From Eucommia ulmoides (lineage: Eukaryota > Streptophyta > Magnoliopsida > Garryales > Eucommiaceae), in contig CM028338.1 of NCBI GenBank assembly GCA_016647705.1, positions 13,360,240-13,424,239 on the forward strand: a stretch of DNA of 64,000 nt, written 5' to 3'. The number at the start of each line of letters is the position of its first letter. Position 1 is the stretch's first letter. The notes under the pieces are model-generated. The model had not been told where the DNA came from and ran no database searches. It was given only the letters and a program-made list of their open reading frames with translations. A program made the position numbers and the translations under genes. This document shows, piece after piece, positions 47,965 to 61,400 of the stretch.

Positions 47965-49190
47965 CTATTTATACTATATTGAGAAGTTTAGGGGAATATA
48001 TTATCTAGGGATTAACTTCATTTACTTAAACGTGTTTAATTTTGTTTAGTTTATAATAACGGTATTCAACCTATCCGAAAATCTCAGTATCGTAAACTCA
48101 TTTACTCCCTCTCTTGAGTGTCAAGTGAATGAATATGTGACTTCGCGATAACGCCGAAGTCCCTCTCTAGCATTTTTTAGAACACATAGTCACATGAGTC
48201 TCACCCCAACGTTTTGGATTGCATACTTTTTAATGCTCTCCCGGGTCATTAGATCGTCGTGCTGTGTTTAAAACCTAGTCTGAATTCGGGGTTACCTCTC
48301 TTGAGTGTCAAACCCCGATTTCTCAATATATCTAAACAAGTATATAATGGAAATACAAGAACGATAAACATAATCGAATAATGAAGAACAACCATTAAAG
48401 AAACACAATTTAAACAAACAACATTTTCATAAATTATATTAATCCTATAGATAATTCAAGTTTAGCTCATGGCCATAACCATTTATACAACAAGAAACGA
48501 GCTACACATACGTAAACAATAAACCAAAGTTAAGAAATGAAGAAAGATACGAAAGAAACTAGCTGCTGTCCAAAGATTTGATGCTAAAATCGTTCTGAGA
48601 TCGCTTCTCCTTCTTCTCTTTGTGTTCTTCGCCTTTGGTTCCTGAGCTCTCCCTAAAAAACACTCTCAAATTATTGTCTAATAACTTCTATGCTCTATGG
48701 GAATGGATGGGAATCAATGGAGGTTGAAAAAGGTGCAAAACATCTAGCAAAATATCAAGAAAACGCTTTATAGGTGGTGCTCCACCATTGCAGTGGTCAA
48801 AATCACTGCTGCAATAGTGAAAGTGCAAAGTTTACACTGTCGGATCACTGCTGCAGCAATCAACAACTGCTGCAGCAATGGTCTAGGTAGTGCCGACACT
48901 AGGTTCTTCGTTTGGTTGTAACTTTCATGTACGAACTCTGATTAAGATTATTCAAAAACCTATGGAAATCTAAGACAGAGATCTACAACTTCCATGTTTT
49001 GAGTTTGTCCAAAATCGGATTGCATCATCGTCTAAACTAACCTTGAAGTTACTGCATCTATACCAACTTTGCACATTTTTTCCCATTTATTCAAAAACTT
49101 ATAAAACAATACAAACACACATTAAACTAAACAAAATGCTTGAAAACACACAAATATTTGAATTTAAAAGTACTTGATTTGTCGATAAAT
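47965..49190 (-). repeat. Left direct repeat (LTR) of the gag-only gypsy
   Basis: Begins CTATTTATACTATATTGAGA and is collinear with 52145-53220 at high similarity up to CCAAAATCGGATTG, then partly similar to about 49190. An inner stretch has CACTGCTGCAG words (48790-48890). Confidence 0.8.
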
Positions 49191-52144
49191 AAATCACTTA
49201 TAAAATACCCCCAAACTCAAACGATTGCTTGTCCTCAAGCAAAAACACACACAATAAAACAAACTACTACAACAAATTAAAGAACTTAAATACTAAAAAC
49301 GAAAAAAAAACACAAACAAACTAAAAAACAATAATGTACAAGTTTTGAAATTCATCTATTCGGCTAGAACGTTTTTCCTTATCGGCCCCCAATCCTATCG
49401 AGTTCAAAAATAAAATACACCATATGGTGTTCCAGAATTTCAACATTTAATAATAGTAAGTGCTATTCTAGATCTTGTTCAAGTGTGTGTGCGAAAACTC
49501 AATTATACAAATATCCACTGATCAAATTGGATTATCCATCAATAAAGTTCAAGACTAAAACCAATAAGGTATAGTAAATCCATAAGCCTAATAGAATTCC
49601 ATTCTCCACTAATGTAGGCTAAGCAATTTAAAAAAATCAATAGGGCTTGGTTCAATTTTTGGAAAATGGCCAAGGGTATATCTGGAATATAAAATAGCTA
49701 AACGTCATTTACTCAACAGTACTCGAGGCACAATGCTTGGCACTCAAATAATCTCAAACCCCAAAGATCAAGTTGAAACGACCCTGAACAAACATTGAAG
49801 AATGTTGTACTCACTTGTCTAAACAAAGAAAAATAAAACCGTATATACACTTGTTTTTTTTTTTTTCATTAAACACACCCCCAAAATTATTTGATTTTCA
49901 CAATTTCACGGGTGTGGGAAATACAAAAGAAAAACGACAAGTGAGTACTCTAATACCGAACCAATCAATAGTTCGCCCAAAACCCAACCACTCACTTCAA
50001 GTAGCGTAAACAAACGCTAACTTAATTTCACTCAAAATTGAGCCTTAGGTTCAGCGATATAGGTTTGGAAAGAATTCAATTGGCTAGGGTATTAGTTACG
50101 TGTTCATAATTGAAACGGCTTTAAGGCTTTGACAGGTAATGAGGGATAAATATATAATAAGGTAAGCTTCAAAGGCTCAAGCGATCAAAATGAATGCCTA
50201 AATCATATCTCTTGAACTACCTCGCCTAGGATTTCACCTTGAATTTTCCCCAAATCAGGTTCTAAAATCCCTATTGTCATGAACTTGACTAATGGATAAT
50301 TGTTTTCAAATCGATTAGATAGTTATATATTGAGTTTATGTGCTCATGCAAGTAGGATCCATAATAACTTTTACTAAAACTTAATGTCAAGCACACAGAA
50401 CACACATGAATGAGCATTATGCTTAACCTCAATAAATAACTAGGGGACAGACTCATTATCGGGAAATGGCCCAGATGAAGTACAAAACTTAGCCCAAAAC
50501 AACAACAACGAACCTAAACAAACATGAATACATTTAGACAATAAAACATAACTAACAACTAAAACACGTACTAAACATACTACACATTACCCCCAAACTT
50601 AAAATGGGCATTGTCCACATCGACCCATCAATGATCCCAATGAAAGCATAAAGCATGATAACGAAGACAGGAGTTTAGAACACGTACCTGGGAGGCGAGA
50701 GAATCTCGCCTCTGAATCAATTCGCCAGTGACAGATTTAATTTATTTTTTACCTTGGGTTGCCTCCTAAGAAGCGCTTGATTTATTATCTTCGGCTTGAC
50801 ATGGAGAAGGGTTCGTCAAAGAGCGGCTTCCACCCATAGTAAGTGTCATACAACACCACATATGGGTCTTGATTTAAAACGATCTCAAGCTTTGCAAAAT
50901 TTTATTATTGTTTGGCTTGGGATTTCAACTTGAATCTTCTCCATCTCTTGTGTTTGGGAAGCATAAATGTACTGAGCTGGAACAGGGTAGGATAGGTGAG
51001 CCACATTGGATCCTCGTAGATGTGATCGTCTTGGCTCGTAGGTGGCATAACCAATTAGAATTCAAACGATAAAAAATCACAACTATTAACATGTGATTTT
51101 TCATTGCCAATCCACACTTGGGTTATAGCATCTTCATGATCATCTTCGATCTCACCCAAGTACCTTCCGCTTGCTTCCGATTCCTCACGGTGGCTTTCAC
51201 ATTCGGATGTGATTTGTTTATCTTTCAGTGCTACCATCTCTGACTCTGTCTCAATGAAACAGATAAGTTGTCCGATTTGTGTCTGAATAGACGTTACGGT
51301 TGCATCAATCTTAGCGTAAACCGTCTTGATATTGTCAAGACGATCTTCGTGCTCTTTGAGTCGGTCATGCGTTTCCCTCAAGAATATCTGAGTCTTCCCC
51401 ATAACGGTAGTAAACATTTTCTCCAAGGTGGGGGAAGACTCCACATCTGGAACCGGAGTGTCAATCCATGACGCCGTAGTGTTGGAAAAATCCCCCAAGC
51501 TTTGGTGACTTGGTGAATAATTCCAACTCTAATAATTGAATTCTTCCAATTCCTCCAATGACCAAAGTGCTTCGTCCGCGGTTAGGTCTTAGAAAGAGGA
51601 GGTACCATTTCCTCCTTCCACCCATGTTTTGGTTGCGGCTTGTAACTCGTTGAGAAAATTCAGAAGTTGACACTTCCTCAGGAAATGATGATATGGGAAC
51701 CGAACTAACAACTCTTTGTAACGATTCCAAGCACAATAAAATGTCTAGGAGTCTCGTTGAAATAATTGCAACAATACTTGTTGATCTAGTATCTTCAAGT
51801 ACCCTGCAAGAAAAACTAAAAACCAAAACTACAAACAAAAGTTATAAACAAAATAAATACATAAATTAAAATCAAGTTATTTACTCGCAATATCAACAAC
51901 AATCTAAAACACAATCCCAAGTAACGGTACTAAAAACTTGGTAGCGTGTAAATAACGTCGCTACTTTCACCGCAAGTGTACAAGTTAAGTTTTAGTATAA
52001 TTCGAAAGAGTTAGGGTTGTTGTATCCACAAGGATTGGTTGAGACATCGTTGAGTACTGCGATTATCATAACCTAACTTTATTTAGGCAATAAAAATATG
52101 TTTTGGTTATAAATATAAATACTAAACTAAAATACTAATCAATC

Positions 52145-53416
52145 TAATTAATATATATTTATACTATATTGATATGTTTAGGGGAATATATTATCTAGGG
52201 ATTAACTTCATTTACTTAAACGTGTTTAACTTCGTTTAGTTTACAATAATGGTGTTCAACCTATTCGACAATCTCGGTATCGTAAACTCATTCACTCCTT
52301 CTCCCAAGTGTATAGTGAATGAATATTTGACTTCATGTTAATGCCAAAGTCCCCTTCTAGCATTTTTCAGAACACATAGTCACATGAGTCTCGCCCCAAC
52401 GTCATGGATTGCATACTTTTTAAAGCCCTCCCAGGTTATTAGATCGTCGTGTTGTGTTTAAACCCTAGTCCGAATTCGGGGTTACCTCTCCCAAGTGTCA
52501 AGCCCCAGTTTCTCAATATATCTAAACAAGCATATAATGGAAATACAAGAATGGTAAACACAATCGAATAACGAAAAATAACCATTAAAGAAACACAATT
52601 CAAACAAACAATATTTTCATAAATTATATTAATCTCATAGATAATCCAAGTTTAGCTCATGGCCATAACTATTTATACAACACGAAATGAGCTTATCATG
52701 CTCATACAATGAACCAAAGTTAAGAAATGAAGAGAGAAATGAAAGAAACTAGCTGTTATCCGAAGATTTGATGCTAAAACCGCTTCGAGATCGCTTCTCC
52801 TTCTTTGCTTTATGTTATTCTCCTTTGGTTCTTGATCTCTCCCCCCAAAACACTCTCAAAATATTGTCTAATATCTTCTATGCTCTATGGGAATGGATGG
52901 GAATCAATGGAGGTTGAAAATGGTGCAAAATATCTAGAAACATATCAAGAAAACGCTTTATAGGTGGTGCCCCACTGCTGCAGTGGTCAAAATCACTGCT
53001 GCAGTAGTGAAAGTGTAGGGTTTACACTGCCGGATCACCGCTACAGCGATCAACAACCGTTGTAGCGATGGTTTAGGCAGTACCGATACTAGGTTCTTCT
53101 TTTGGCTGTATCTTTCACGTACAAACTCTGATTGAGGTGATTCAAAAACCTATGGAAATCTAAGATAGGGATTTACAACTTCTATGTTTTGAGTTTCTCC
53201 AAAATCGGATTGAATAAGGGTAAAATATGCATCTCCTAAGTAGGTATGTTTCTTCAAAATCCCCTATGATTTTGGTTCAAACTTGTGTATTTTACTTGTA
53301 TACAACAAAATCATGTTGATAGCACACTTTACTTTTGTTTACATAACATATAAAACTTATAAAAAACCAAACACACACTTAAACAAGCAAAGAAACACTT
53401 GATTTTGTCAAGAACA
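52145..53416 (-). repeat. Right direct repeat (LTR) of the gag-only gypsy
   Basis: The unit is collinear with 47965-49190. On the minus strand its outer edge reads TGTTCTTGACAAAATCAA (53416 downward), a plausible LTR start. The real inner edge may extend to about 51930, where CGCAAGTGTACAAGTTAAG begins a segment shared with 62800. Confidence 0.75.
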
Positions 53417-53444
53417 ATCATACAAACACTTAATTTTTGCTATA

Positions 53445-55200
53445 TTTTTTTTTTGAAACCTCAGCGAGGTGAGGAGAAATAAATTAAATAAAGCAAGAAA
53501 ACAATTTACACAGGGGGGCGAGACCTAAACTCTGAACCCAACAAAATAAAGACAAAAGCAAGAAAAGAAACTTTATTAAGACAAAACGGCTAAACATATT
53601 TCTTTAGTCTTCCAAATGTTTGGTAATCGAAGCCTATCCAGTCTTAAGATTCCTCAAACAGACGCTAGGCATTCTGATTTAGATTGGAAAATTTTATCTT
53701 CACCATCACTTCCTAACTTGGCTAACATATCGGCAGTCATGTTAGCTTCCCTATACCAATGCGAAATAAAAGTTTGAACCCTTGCATCCAGATCCTTGAT
53801 CATCTTAATCAGAGACGTTAAGCGCCAAAAGGACTTTATCTCTACCAGCAACCATATCTACTAACAAAGCATTGTCACTTTCAACTTCCAAAACAAACCA
53901 CTCAAAATCAAGATAATACTGAAGCGCGATCGAAAGGGCTTTGGTTTGGCGAGTAAACTAGAGCCAAAATCAAAATAATGAGCGAAGCTAAGCAACAAAT
54001 CTCCATTGGGGTTATGGAACGTACCCCTTCGTCTAATTAGGCCTAGATTACTTAGAGCTTCCATCTAAATTAATCCTAAGTCTATCCCGATGAGGATTCC
54101 AATAAACCAGCTGAATCTTAGATTTCGATTTTCTCGCCGAATAAGCAATCTTGGCCAAAGCCTAGTAAATGCTAACAATAACCTTTTGGGCTTACATTGG
54201 ATCCCATCAAACCTAATCTTGTTACGTATTTTCTAGATTTTCTTGCAAAGCACTGAAGGAAAGATGGTGTCATAATTATTTTTAAGAGGGAACGAACTCT
54301 GACGTTGCCACCAGCCAACTAATCAGCTAAACACTTCACCATTCTAAGATGTCGCTCCAAAAGCAAACCACACAATTTTAGCAAGATCCCCTTGCGAAAA
54401 CACTTGATACATAGATTCAACCTGAGGCCTATAACAACAATTACACCGGGAAATAATCTTAACGCCTTTCTGTTAAATTGCCTCATCAACAGGAATAATT
54501 TGATAAAGAAGCCTCCACGTGAAGATAGAAATTTTGATAGGAAGAAAATTATGCCAAATCTTTTCAAAGAATGGATGCGCATCTTGATTTTTGCTAACCA
54601 CTTCCCACACAGATTTTACTGAAAAATCTCTCGAGTTGGTAGGAATCTAATTCATGACATCTTGATCAGAAGCTTTAAGAGTCCGAAGGTTACCCAATTC
54701 TCTCACATACTCTACAAATCTAAGATCTTGAATAAAATGCATGTCTCATTCCTTGTTAGGGAGACGGACATCTTGGACAAGAAGCTTCAACAAACTCAAA
54801 TCAACAACCAAGATATCACTTAGCGAAACTGAGATCAGCCATGTCTCCCACCAAAACGAGGTATACCATTTTCCTATAAAGAATTGAATATGGTCCTCGG
54901 CGTAAAATTTACCTTCAAGCAGAATACCCCAAACATGGCTTTGGAAAGAAAAATTTATGTACTTCGCTGCTGGACCGCTGCAATTGTACTTATTTTTCAA
55001 AATCCGAGCCCATAGAGTTGATCCTTCTTTGTATCTCTACCAAAGTTTCATCTTGAAAGCCCGGATGACATCCTAAAAGTCAAGAATCCTTAGGCCACCC
55101 TTATTTATAGGGAGACAAATCATTAGAGAACATGTTAAGAACATGTGAGGATTCAAACAAAACTTCTATCACACCATGAGATGTGCATGGTCTGTACGAT
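53445..55200 (-). mobile_element. 5'-truncated L1-type LINE, ORF2 C-terminal half
   Basis: On the minus strand, in order: ICLPINKGGLRILDF (about 55115-55070) and a W/G-rich segment with FFIGKWYTSFWWETWLI (about 54920-54820), as after plant LINE reverse transcriptases. A zf-RVT-like stretch (54580-54320) and an RNase H domain follow, the latter with NPNGDLLLSFAHYFDFGSSL (about 54020-53960) and FISHWYREANMTADMLAKLG (about 53780-53720). The element ends with a short 3' UTR and a poly(A) tail seen as T's at 53445-53454. The frame carries several stops and shifts. The N-terminal half and ORF1 are missing. No target duplication was found. Confidence 0.82.
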
Positions 55201-56681
55201 TCTCTCAAGAACATTACATCGACTCTTAACTAACTATACAACTACTAATAAATGGATTTATTTTCTAAGAAATGTCAAGATCACAGCCAGGTCGACTTGT
55301 GGACTGGAACCTATATATATACTTATATATTACACCAACAGACCCTTGTGGCTAAGAACTCGGGATAAAGAGACAACCTTTATTCTTTCGGAGACATACG
55401 TGATTCTTTTTCAGAAACCTTCTCGTCTTTCTTAGTTACGAGTAGGACTGGCATATATATATGGTACTTTTTTTTTTTTTTTCCAACCAACAACTTATAC
55501 ACTGACACTAAACTAATCAAAACAAAAGAGTTTGTTTATAGTGTTCTTGACAAAATCAAAGAGTATTATGTACATATCATGTCGTGATGCAGGTTGTTCA
55601 CAACTTTAAAAACTATTAAAAATAGCTAACTAAGGTTGTGATTTAGGTTGTTCACAACCAAAACTAGCTAATAATCAACTAAAATTAACTAAAATAAACC
55701 AACTTTTAACTAAAACCAACACAGTCTCCCAACTTTCAACTTAATAAGAATGAACTACGTCTGACCTGATCTTTAGTAATCACCCAAAGTACATAGGCAA
55801 CCCATAAGGGTTTGATTACACCTTTAATAATAAACCATATCCGTTACCCTAACCTGAACGGACTACGTAAATCCCTGATTCTCATTTGAGTTACGTCGGT
55901 AACTCATGTGCAGGTTCCGTCGTATATCTAAACAAATTTAGTCTTAGTTTGTATTTCATTTATTATAGCTTGCATATTTACATATCTGTTTGCATATACA
56001 CTGTTATTGGGTGTCGCTGACTAGTAGTAGCTGTAGTATTTACCTGTTTTCCATTATATCTTGTTAAAATACATAAAAAGAGAAAAAACTTTTAAAAATA
56101 GAATTATTCTTGTTTACGTAATAAAAGCAATTGTTTGGATAGTGTTTAATAGTGAATATCTATTTAGACTGAGGTACCATCTTCGGACGTGTATCTTGGG
56201 GTGTCTAACATCTTTCCCAGGCATAGCCAACTCTCGAACGTAAAGAATATCTCTGGTACATAGACCTATGAAAGTCAAAACACGGGCCATTTCAAAATGA
56301 AATATGAATTTTTGAAATCCATGTGGCCTAGCACAACATTTAACTCCATGCTAGGTGGCGACTTCGTTTTTAACAAAAATCTCGTCACAAGAAGTTTTTC
56401 AAAACCGATGCCTAAAAAAGCCCTTAAAAAACTATTTTCAAAATGAATGGATTTGGACAACTTAGAGAGCAATGGATGAAACTTGTTTTCATTCTCTTCG
56501 TGATTCTATATTTTTTCTGCTATCAAAATCCGTGGTGCTTTAACTGGCGACTCCGCCAGGGATCTCATAAAAGAGTCATGCCTAGTTAGAGTTTAAATCC
56601 ATTTTCACTGTTTAATAACATCCAAACATTATGTCTTTAATTTCAAGCATAAACAATTCTCTACCACAAAACACAACAGTA

Positions 56682-56733
56682 GTAGTAGTAATAATAATAA
56701 TAACAACAACAGCAAAAAAAAAAAAAAAAAAAA
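56682..56733. repeat. GTA/ATA/ACA and A-run microsatellite
   Basis: Trinucleotide runs (agt, aat, aac) lead into an A run of about 19. Confidence 0.9.
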
Positions 56734-57999
56734 CAATAATAAACATATCATCTCATATGTATATATCAACATGCATGCATATTTACTGTCTTCATTTACT
56801 GCATTTACGTTTACTGTCTTTAAATACCGCATTTAAATATTGTCTTTAGATTTCTACATTTACATTAGTATATACTCTCTCCTATGCACTAGCACTTACT
56901 TTTCATTGCATATCATTGATGAAAATCCCAAGCTGTAACCCTCTTCGGGATAGAGAGGCCAGCAGTAGAGGCTGAAACTGGCGAGTTTATGACGCCAATC
57001 TAAGCCCTGAAAACCATTAAGTTAGAGAGAGAAGTTAGTAGAAGCAAGGCCGAGGGTTGTATCCCTTGGGATTCGGCTACGAATCTATTCTTGCTCGGAC
57101 CACTAACTAAAGATGGATGTTCTCTCGAGAAGGATGACGAAGGTTTGAAGGTTTGAGAACCAAGATTTTTTAGAATGCGATAGAAGAAAAACTGAAACCA
57201 CATATAGTGAGCCTAGGATAAAGGATAACCAAAACCTTGATCGACTTAGGACACTTATCCTTGAGAGAGATGTCATTTTTTAATTTATGTGTAGCTATTT
57301 ACATTACTGTTATACTAGGTATATAGAATAACCTCCTAGGACAAGTAGGGGCATAATAATCGGTATAAGAGTTCTTGTTCTGTCCCATGCATTGCTATCT
57401 TGCTCAGCACCGAAAAACGTTTTTCAAAAATTTGAATACGAAGTAAGCTTCAGGAAAGAACAAGAATCATTATTCTACTTAACACAATAAACCATCAACC
57501 ATAAACATCAAATCATCAATGCCTATTTCATCCACAATAATTCACTTAAAACTTACTCTAATAAAATCACAAATTACCTTCATCTTTAAATAACTAAAAG
57601 TCTGTCTCAAATAAACAGATAATAAATAGCCTTTGCCAAACAAAATCGTCCAAAAATTCTTTTGCCAAGACAACATGAAATAATCTACTTCGATCGTGCA
57701 AAATCACGTTAAACTTCCAAAATATAAGAAAATGTAATCACATAGTCGAATCGGGACTGTGTGATACAAATACAAAACATATCTCGGACCACAGTTACCT
57801 AGGAAATACATGTCATGTCCTAAGCATAGTGTCATTTGTCATAAATCCTACACACTAGGAACTATACACCATTAGGAAGACATCTTGTTTAGGTTTAGAA
57901 TGCCTTAAGCAGGTCAAAATTTGTCCTAATAGGAGACCGCCTAAGGTTTACTAGTTAGATTGATATAATAATTCCCCCTCAGTAGATATCATTAGAGCA

Positions 58000-58440
58000 A
58001 AAGTGTCTGAGATCTTTCCTTAAGTCCTAAGAATGATAATCCATCTTTTGAGGAATAAAAATGATAAGTTCTACCATTAGATCCTAGGGAAAAATGATCT
58101 ATGTTTGAGGAGAAAAATAGGGCAAGCCTGTCATTAAGTCCTAAGAGAAATAATCTATAGCAAAAATCTAGGATAATGTTTTCACTAGATCCTAAGAACT
58201 GTGATCAATCTGTAAGGAAAAGACGAGTCTGCCATTAAGTTCTAGGAGCAATTACCCCTACTTTGAAAAAAAAAAGAATAATTCCATCATTTAAGTCCTA
58301 GGAGTCATGATCTGTGTCTTGCGGTAGAAAATGACGATACCATCTTAAAGTCCTAAAAAGAATGATCAGTGCCTTAAGGATAAAAGGTCAATCATGCCAT
58401 AGTCTTAAGATGACCCTAACTCCTAAATTTGAGGATTAGA
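58000..58440. repeat. Imperfect tandem array, about 60-bp unit
   Basis: Six to seven degenerate units share TTAAGTCCTA(A/G)GA, then AATGATC(A/T)(G/A)T and GAGGA-like A/G-rich spacers ending in ATTA(A/G)(G/A)TCCTA. Units vary in length from about 50 to 70 bases. Confidence 0.7.
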
Positions 58441-61400
58441 CAAAAAATTTAAGTCACCTTGGTCCTACAAAATCCCAGTACAAGTCAAGGTATATCTAGA
58501 ACATATATGAGAATCACCTGCTAGAGCTACGTCTTCCTAAGATTGCTTATGCACCGCACAAACATCATCATCTATATAGACATACTCACGTATAGTCAAG
58601 AATATAACTACGTATAAACATATGATAATTTGTATCCTTAAAAGTTCATTAGTAGAGGTCTAGGTTGTTAAACAATTAATAAATCTAGAAAATCTGCTTT
58701 TGGTAACTTTTGCTAAAAGCTATCCGAGATCTGTTTCGCCAAGATCGTGAAATAGACCTGATCCCTCCATCTGTTGGAATTATTCAGAATGATTCCAAGA
58801 TCCCAATGATACCAGAAGGTATTTTCTCCCTGACACAAATGCTGAGCTAGATAATCCCAGCCTCGCTATTCCAAGAAGAGAACCAACTACCGTCACCGGG
58901 AGATACCCTTAGCATCAAAAGACGTTGGGACAAATTATGAACCAAGAGGCTCCCTCACATAAAGGGGATTTCTATTGAAAATCTCGATAGCATTACTAAA
59001 CCGGAATACTTTATTTGTACTACCGTCGCAAGTTAAGACCTACCCAGTTGGAGGAAGAACCTTGAACCTAGGGAAGACTTAGTCCAAGGAGAAATTTTCA
59101 AAATATGGAAGTGAATAAACTACATGGAGCAGTCTATCAAAGATATTAAGCGATCCAAACCATCCTATCAAAAGGGAAGCCTAGCTACGACCCCAATAAC
59201 CAGAACCCCTATTCACGTAGAGTAACAAACCTTTCATCTCTTCTCCATATTTAGCTTATCCAGAGAGCTCTTCTCAAATTCCTAAGCCAACTCGAGCATA
59301 CCCAAAATGAAAGAAATTTACCCGGCTTCCTGTGCCACTTTTTAAAATCTTCCATGATTGCTTAAGGAAAGGATTTATAACACCAATTCTTCCAAACCAT
59401 GTAAAACCTCAGGATTCAAGGTCTAACCCTCACACTTTCTATTAATGACACTCTGGAGAGGTTGGTCATCATACTAACTAGTGCCACACCCTCAAGAACC
59501 GTGTTGAGAATTTCATTCAGATAGGGATCATAAGTATCTCAGGAGAAACTTTGACCATCAAAGAATATGAGGATAAACGTTTATGTCTTCGTTTCCCTTA
59601 GTTTCATATGTACTTTATAATAAACCAGGTATTATCCTATATGCCTATGTACTAAGATCTACAAATCACTAAATGCAAGCTTATTTTATTTAAGGTCGAC
59701 TCAGATCTTTGTATTCTAACTGTCAAAAATCAATTTGTTTGTTGCAGTCTATACACTGGGAATAATTAAAAAATAATTATAATTTAATTTCAATACTAAA
59801 TTAGACCATTAGCCAAAGGAAAAACGTTAGAAGAAATGTCTTGTTTCAACCAAACAATGGTGAGATATTGAAAAAAAAAATCTGAGAACGTTATAAATAA
59901 AACATAGGAGCCCTGTTATGGAATCGCTACACATGTTCCAACCTGGGAGTATCCAAGTAACCTTGAAGAAATATAGAAGACTTCATCAACCAGAATGAAA
60001 GAAGAAATATCCAAAAGACTTACGACACGGAGAATGATATATAAAGTCTTAGAGGCTAAGCCTGTCCGAGAAAAGTTCTTAAAAGATCGGGTAGCTAAAC
60101 AACTGAAGATTGACTAATATAAGCTAAGAGTTTATCTAGACATAATGAATTCAGAGACCCCGTGAAAAACCTACTTAAAAACAAAAACAGAAAAAACCTC
60201 ACATAACTAAAGACATTTAAGACTAGAAGAAGACGATAAGCCATATCGAACAAACAAAAAAGTAGTTGGGATAAGGGCAAAACCAACAAAGACCTCGAGA
60301 CTGACTCAAATTACCCTAATCTTCTAAAAAATGTAAAATCCTAAAAGTAAGTATTATAAAGAATAAAAAATACCCGTCTCAGCAAGTTTCTGAACATTGA
60401 GTGGTCACACGAAAGCCATTAGGTAAATCACGCTATCTATATGATCCGAGTATTAAGTTTTAGGAGTGTCTCAACACCTAGTGACTTGGGCCAACGAGAC
60501 CGGGATCACTACCCAAAGCTTGCTACATGGATTATATAGAAAGCATGACTCCCTACTTGTTAGAGTGAAGAAAAATAATCGAAAATTCTCTCAACACTAC
60601 CAGGACAAAATAACATTTGTTAGTCTTTGCTAACTAACACTTGTTTCTCCTTCACTTCTATTCTCTCTCCTTTGAATCATCTCAGGAAAGCCCATTCCAT
60701 CTTCTCTTAGTCCAAGACATAAGAAGTAAAGAAAAGCCATCGATGGATCCTCAAGTAACATATAGAGCCTAGGTAATCCCGATAACAATCTTAGAAAATA
60801 ACAATATCAGAACTTGATGGAATTGAAACTAGACAATCTTGTTAACTAATGACAAATAGTATTTGTTCTAAATTACTATTGAACTTATCATCATCATCAT
60901 AATTTAGATTAATCCGATGCAAAAATCACGATAATCATTAAGATGATTGAATATTTGAATTATGATTACTTGAGTATATTCTAGACAAAATAATCCTACA
61001 TAAAGTGAAAAGGGAAATATACATAGTGTGTATAGGCTAATGCTTAAAGTATTAGAAATGAACTTAGGAAAATATGAGAAAAAAAGAGAAGAAAACCTTG
61101 CTAAATAAGCCATTTATTCGAACCCTATACCAAAACTCATCGAAAAAGTCATTTAAAATCCGAGCCAAATCAACAGTGATCCTTATTTCGAGCCAGATGT
61201 TCCCATTATGGGAAATCCCGATCTCAACTAAACGAGACTTGAAATAACCCTCCACTATCGCTGTCCAAACCTTCCTATCTTGCCACCAAAACCCAAAGAC
61301 TATTCGAGGATAAAATGTTGATAAGAATTTCAATTACAACGCAAAAAGGAGTAAAGAAGCAGGAAATCTCTCAGAAGCACCAGTCAGCTTTTCGCATCAA

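Larger units (their letters stand above)
47965..53416 (-). mobile_element. Gag-only Ty3/gypsy derivative, Athila-like, broken
   Basis: Two direct repeats of at least 1.1 kb (47965-49190 and 52145-53416) flank about 3 kb and look like LTRs. On the minus strand the inside has a gag C-terminal region (51840-51460) reading FLNELQAATRTWVDG and LTADEAYLLLEDMA, then a coiled stretch (51498-51055) with IQTQIGQLI as in Athila gag. It then has GCGCTTCTTAGGAGGCAACC (about 50755), a hallmark of the post-pol region of Athila elements. No protease, RT or integrase lies between. The coding remnants are broken. The left LTR appears shortened next to copy 3, and the right LTR is followed by a LINE. Confidence 0.65.

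Noticed and set aside
46595-47969. Target duplication around LTR copy 3
   Set aside because: TTTTT and CTATT match at only three of five positions, so no duplication is claimed.
50925-51838. Host gene reading of the minus-strand frames
   Set aside because: The gag-like motifs, the flanking direct repeats and the second copy at 63114 show they belong to a gypsy derivative.
61064-61333. 89-codon minus-strand frame
   Set aside because: Trp/Ile-rich, but no family is recognisable, no neighbouring exons fit, and it lies in a degraded repeat stretch.
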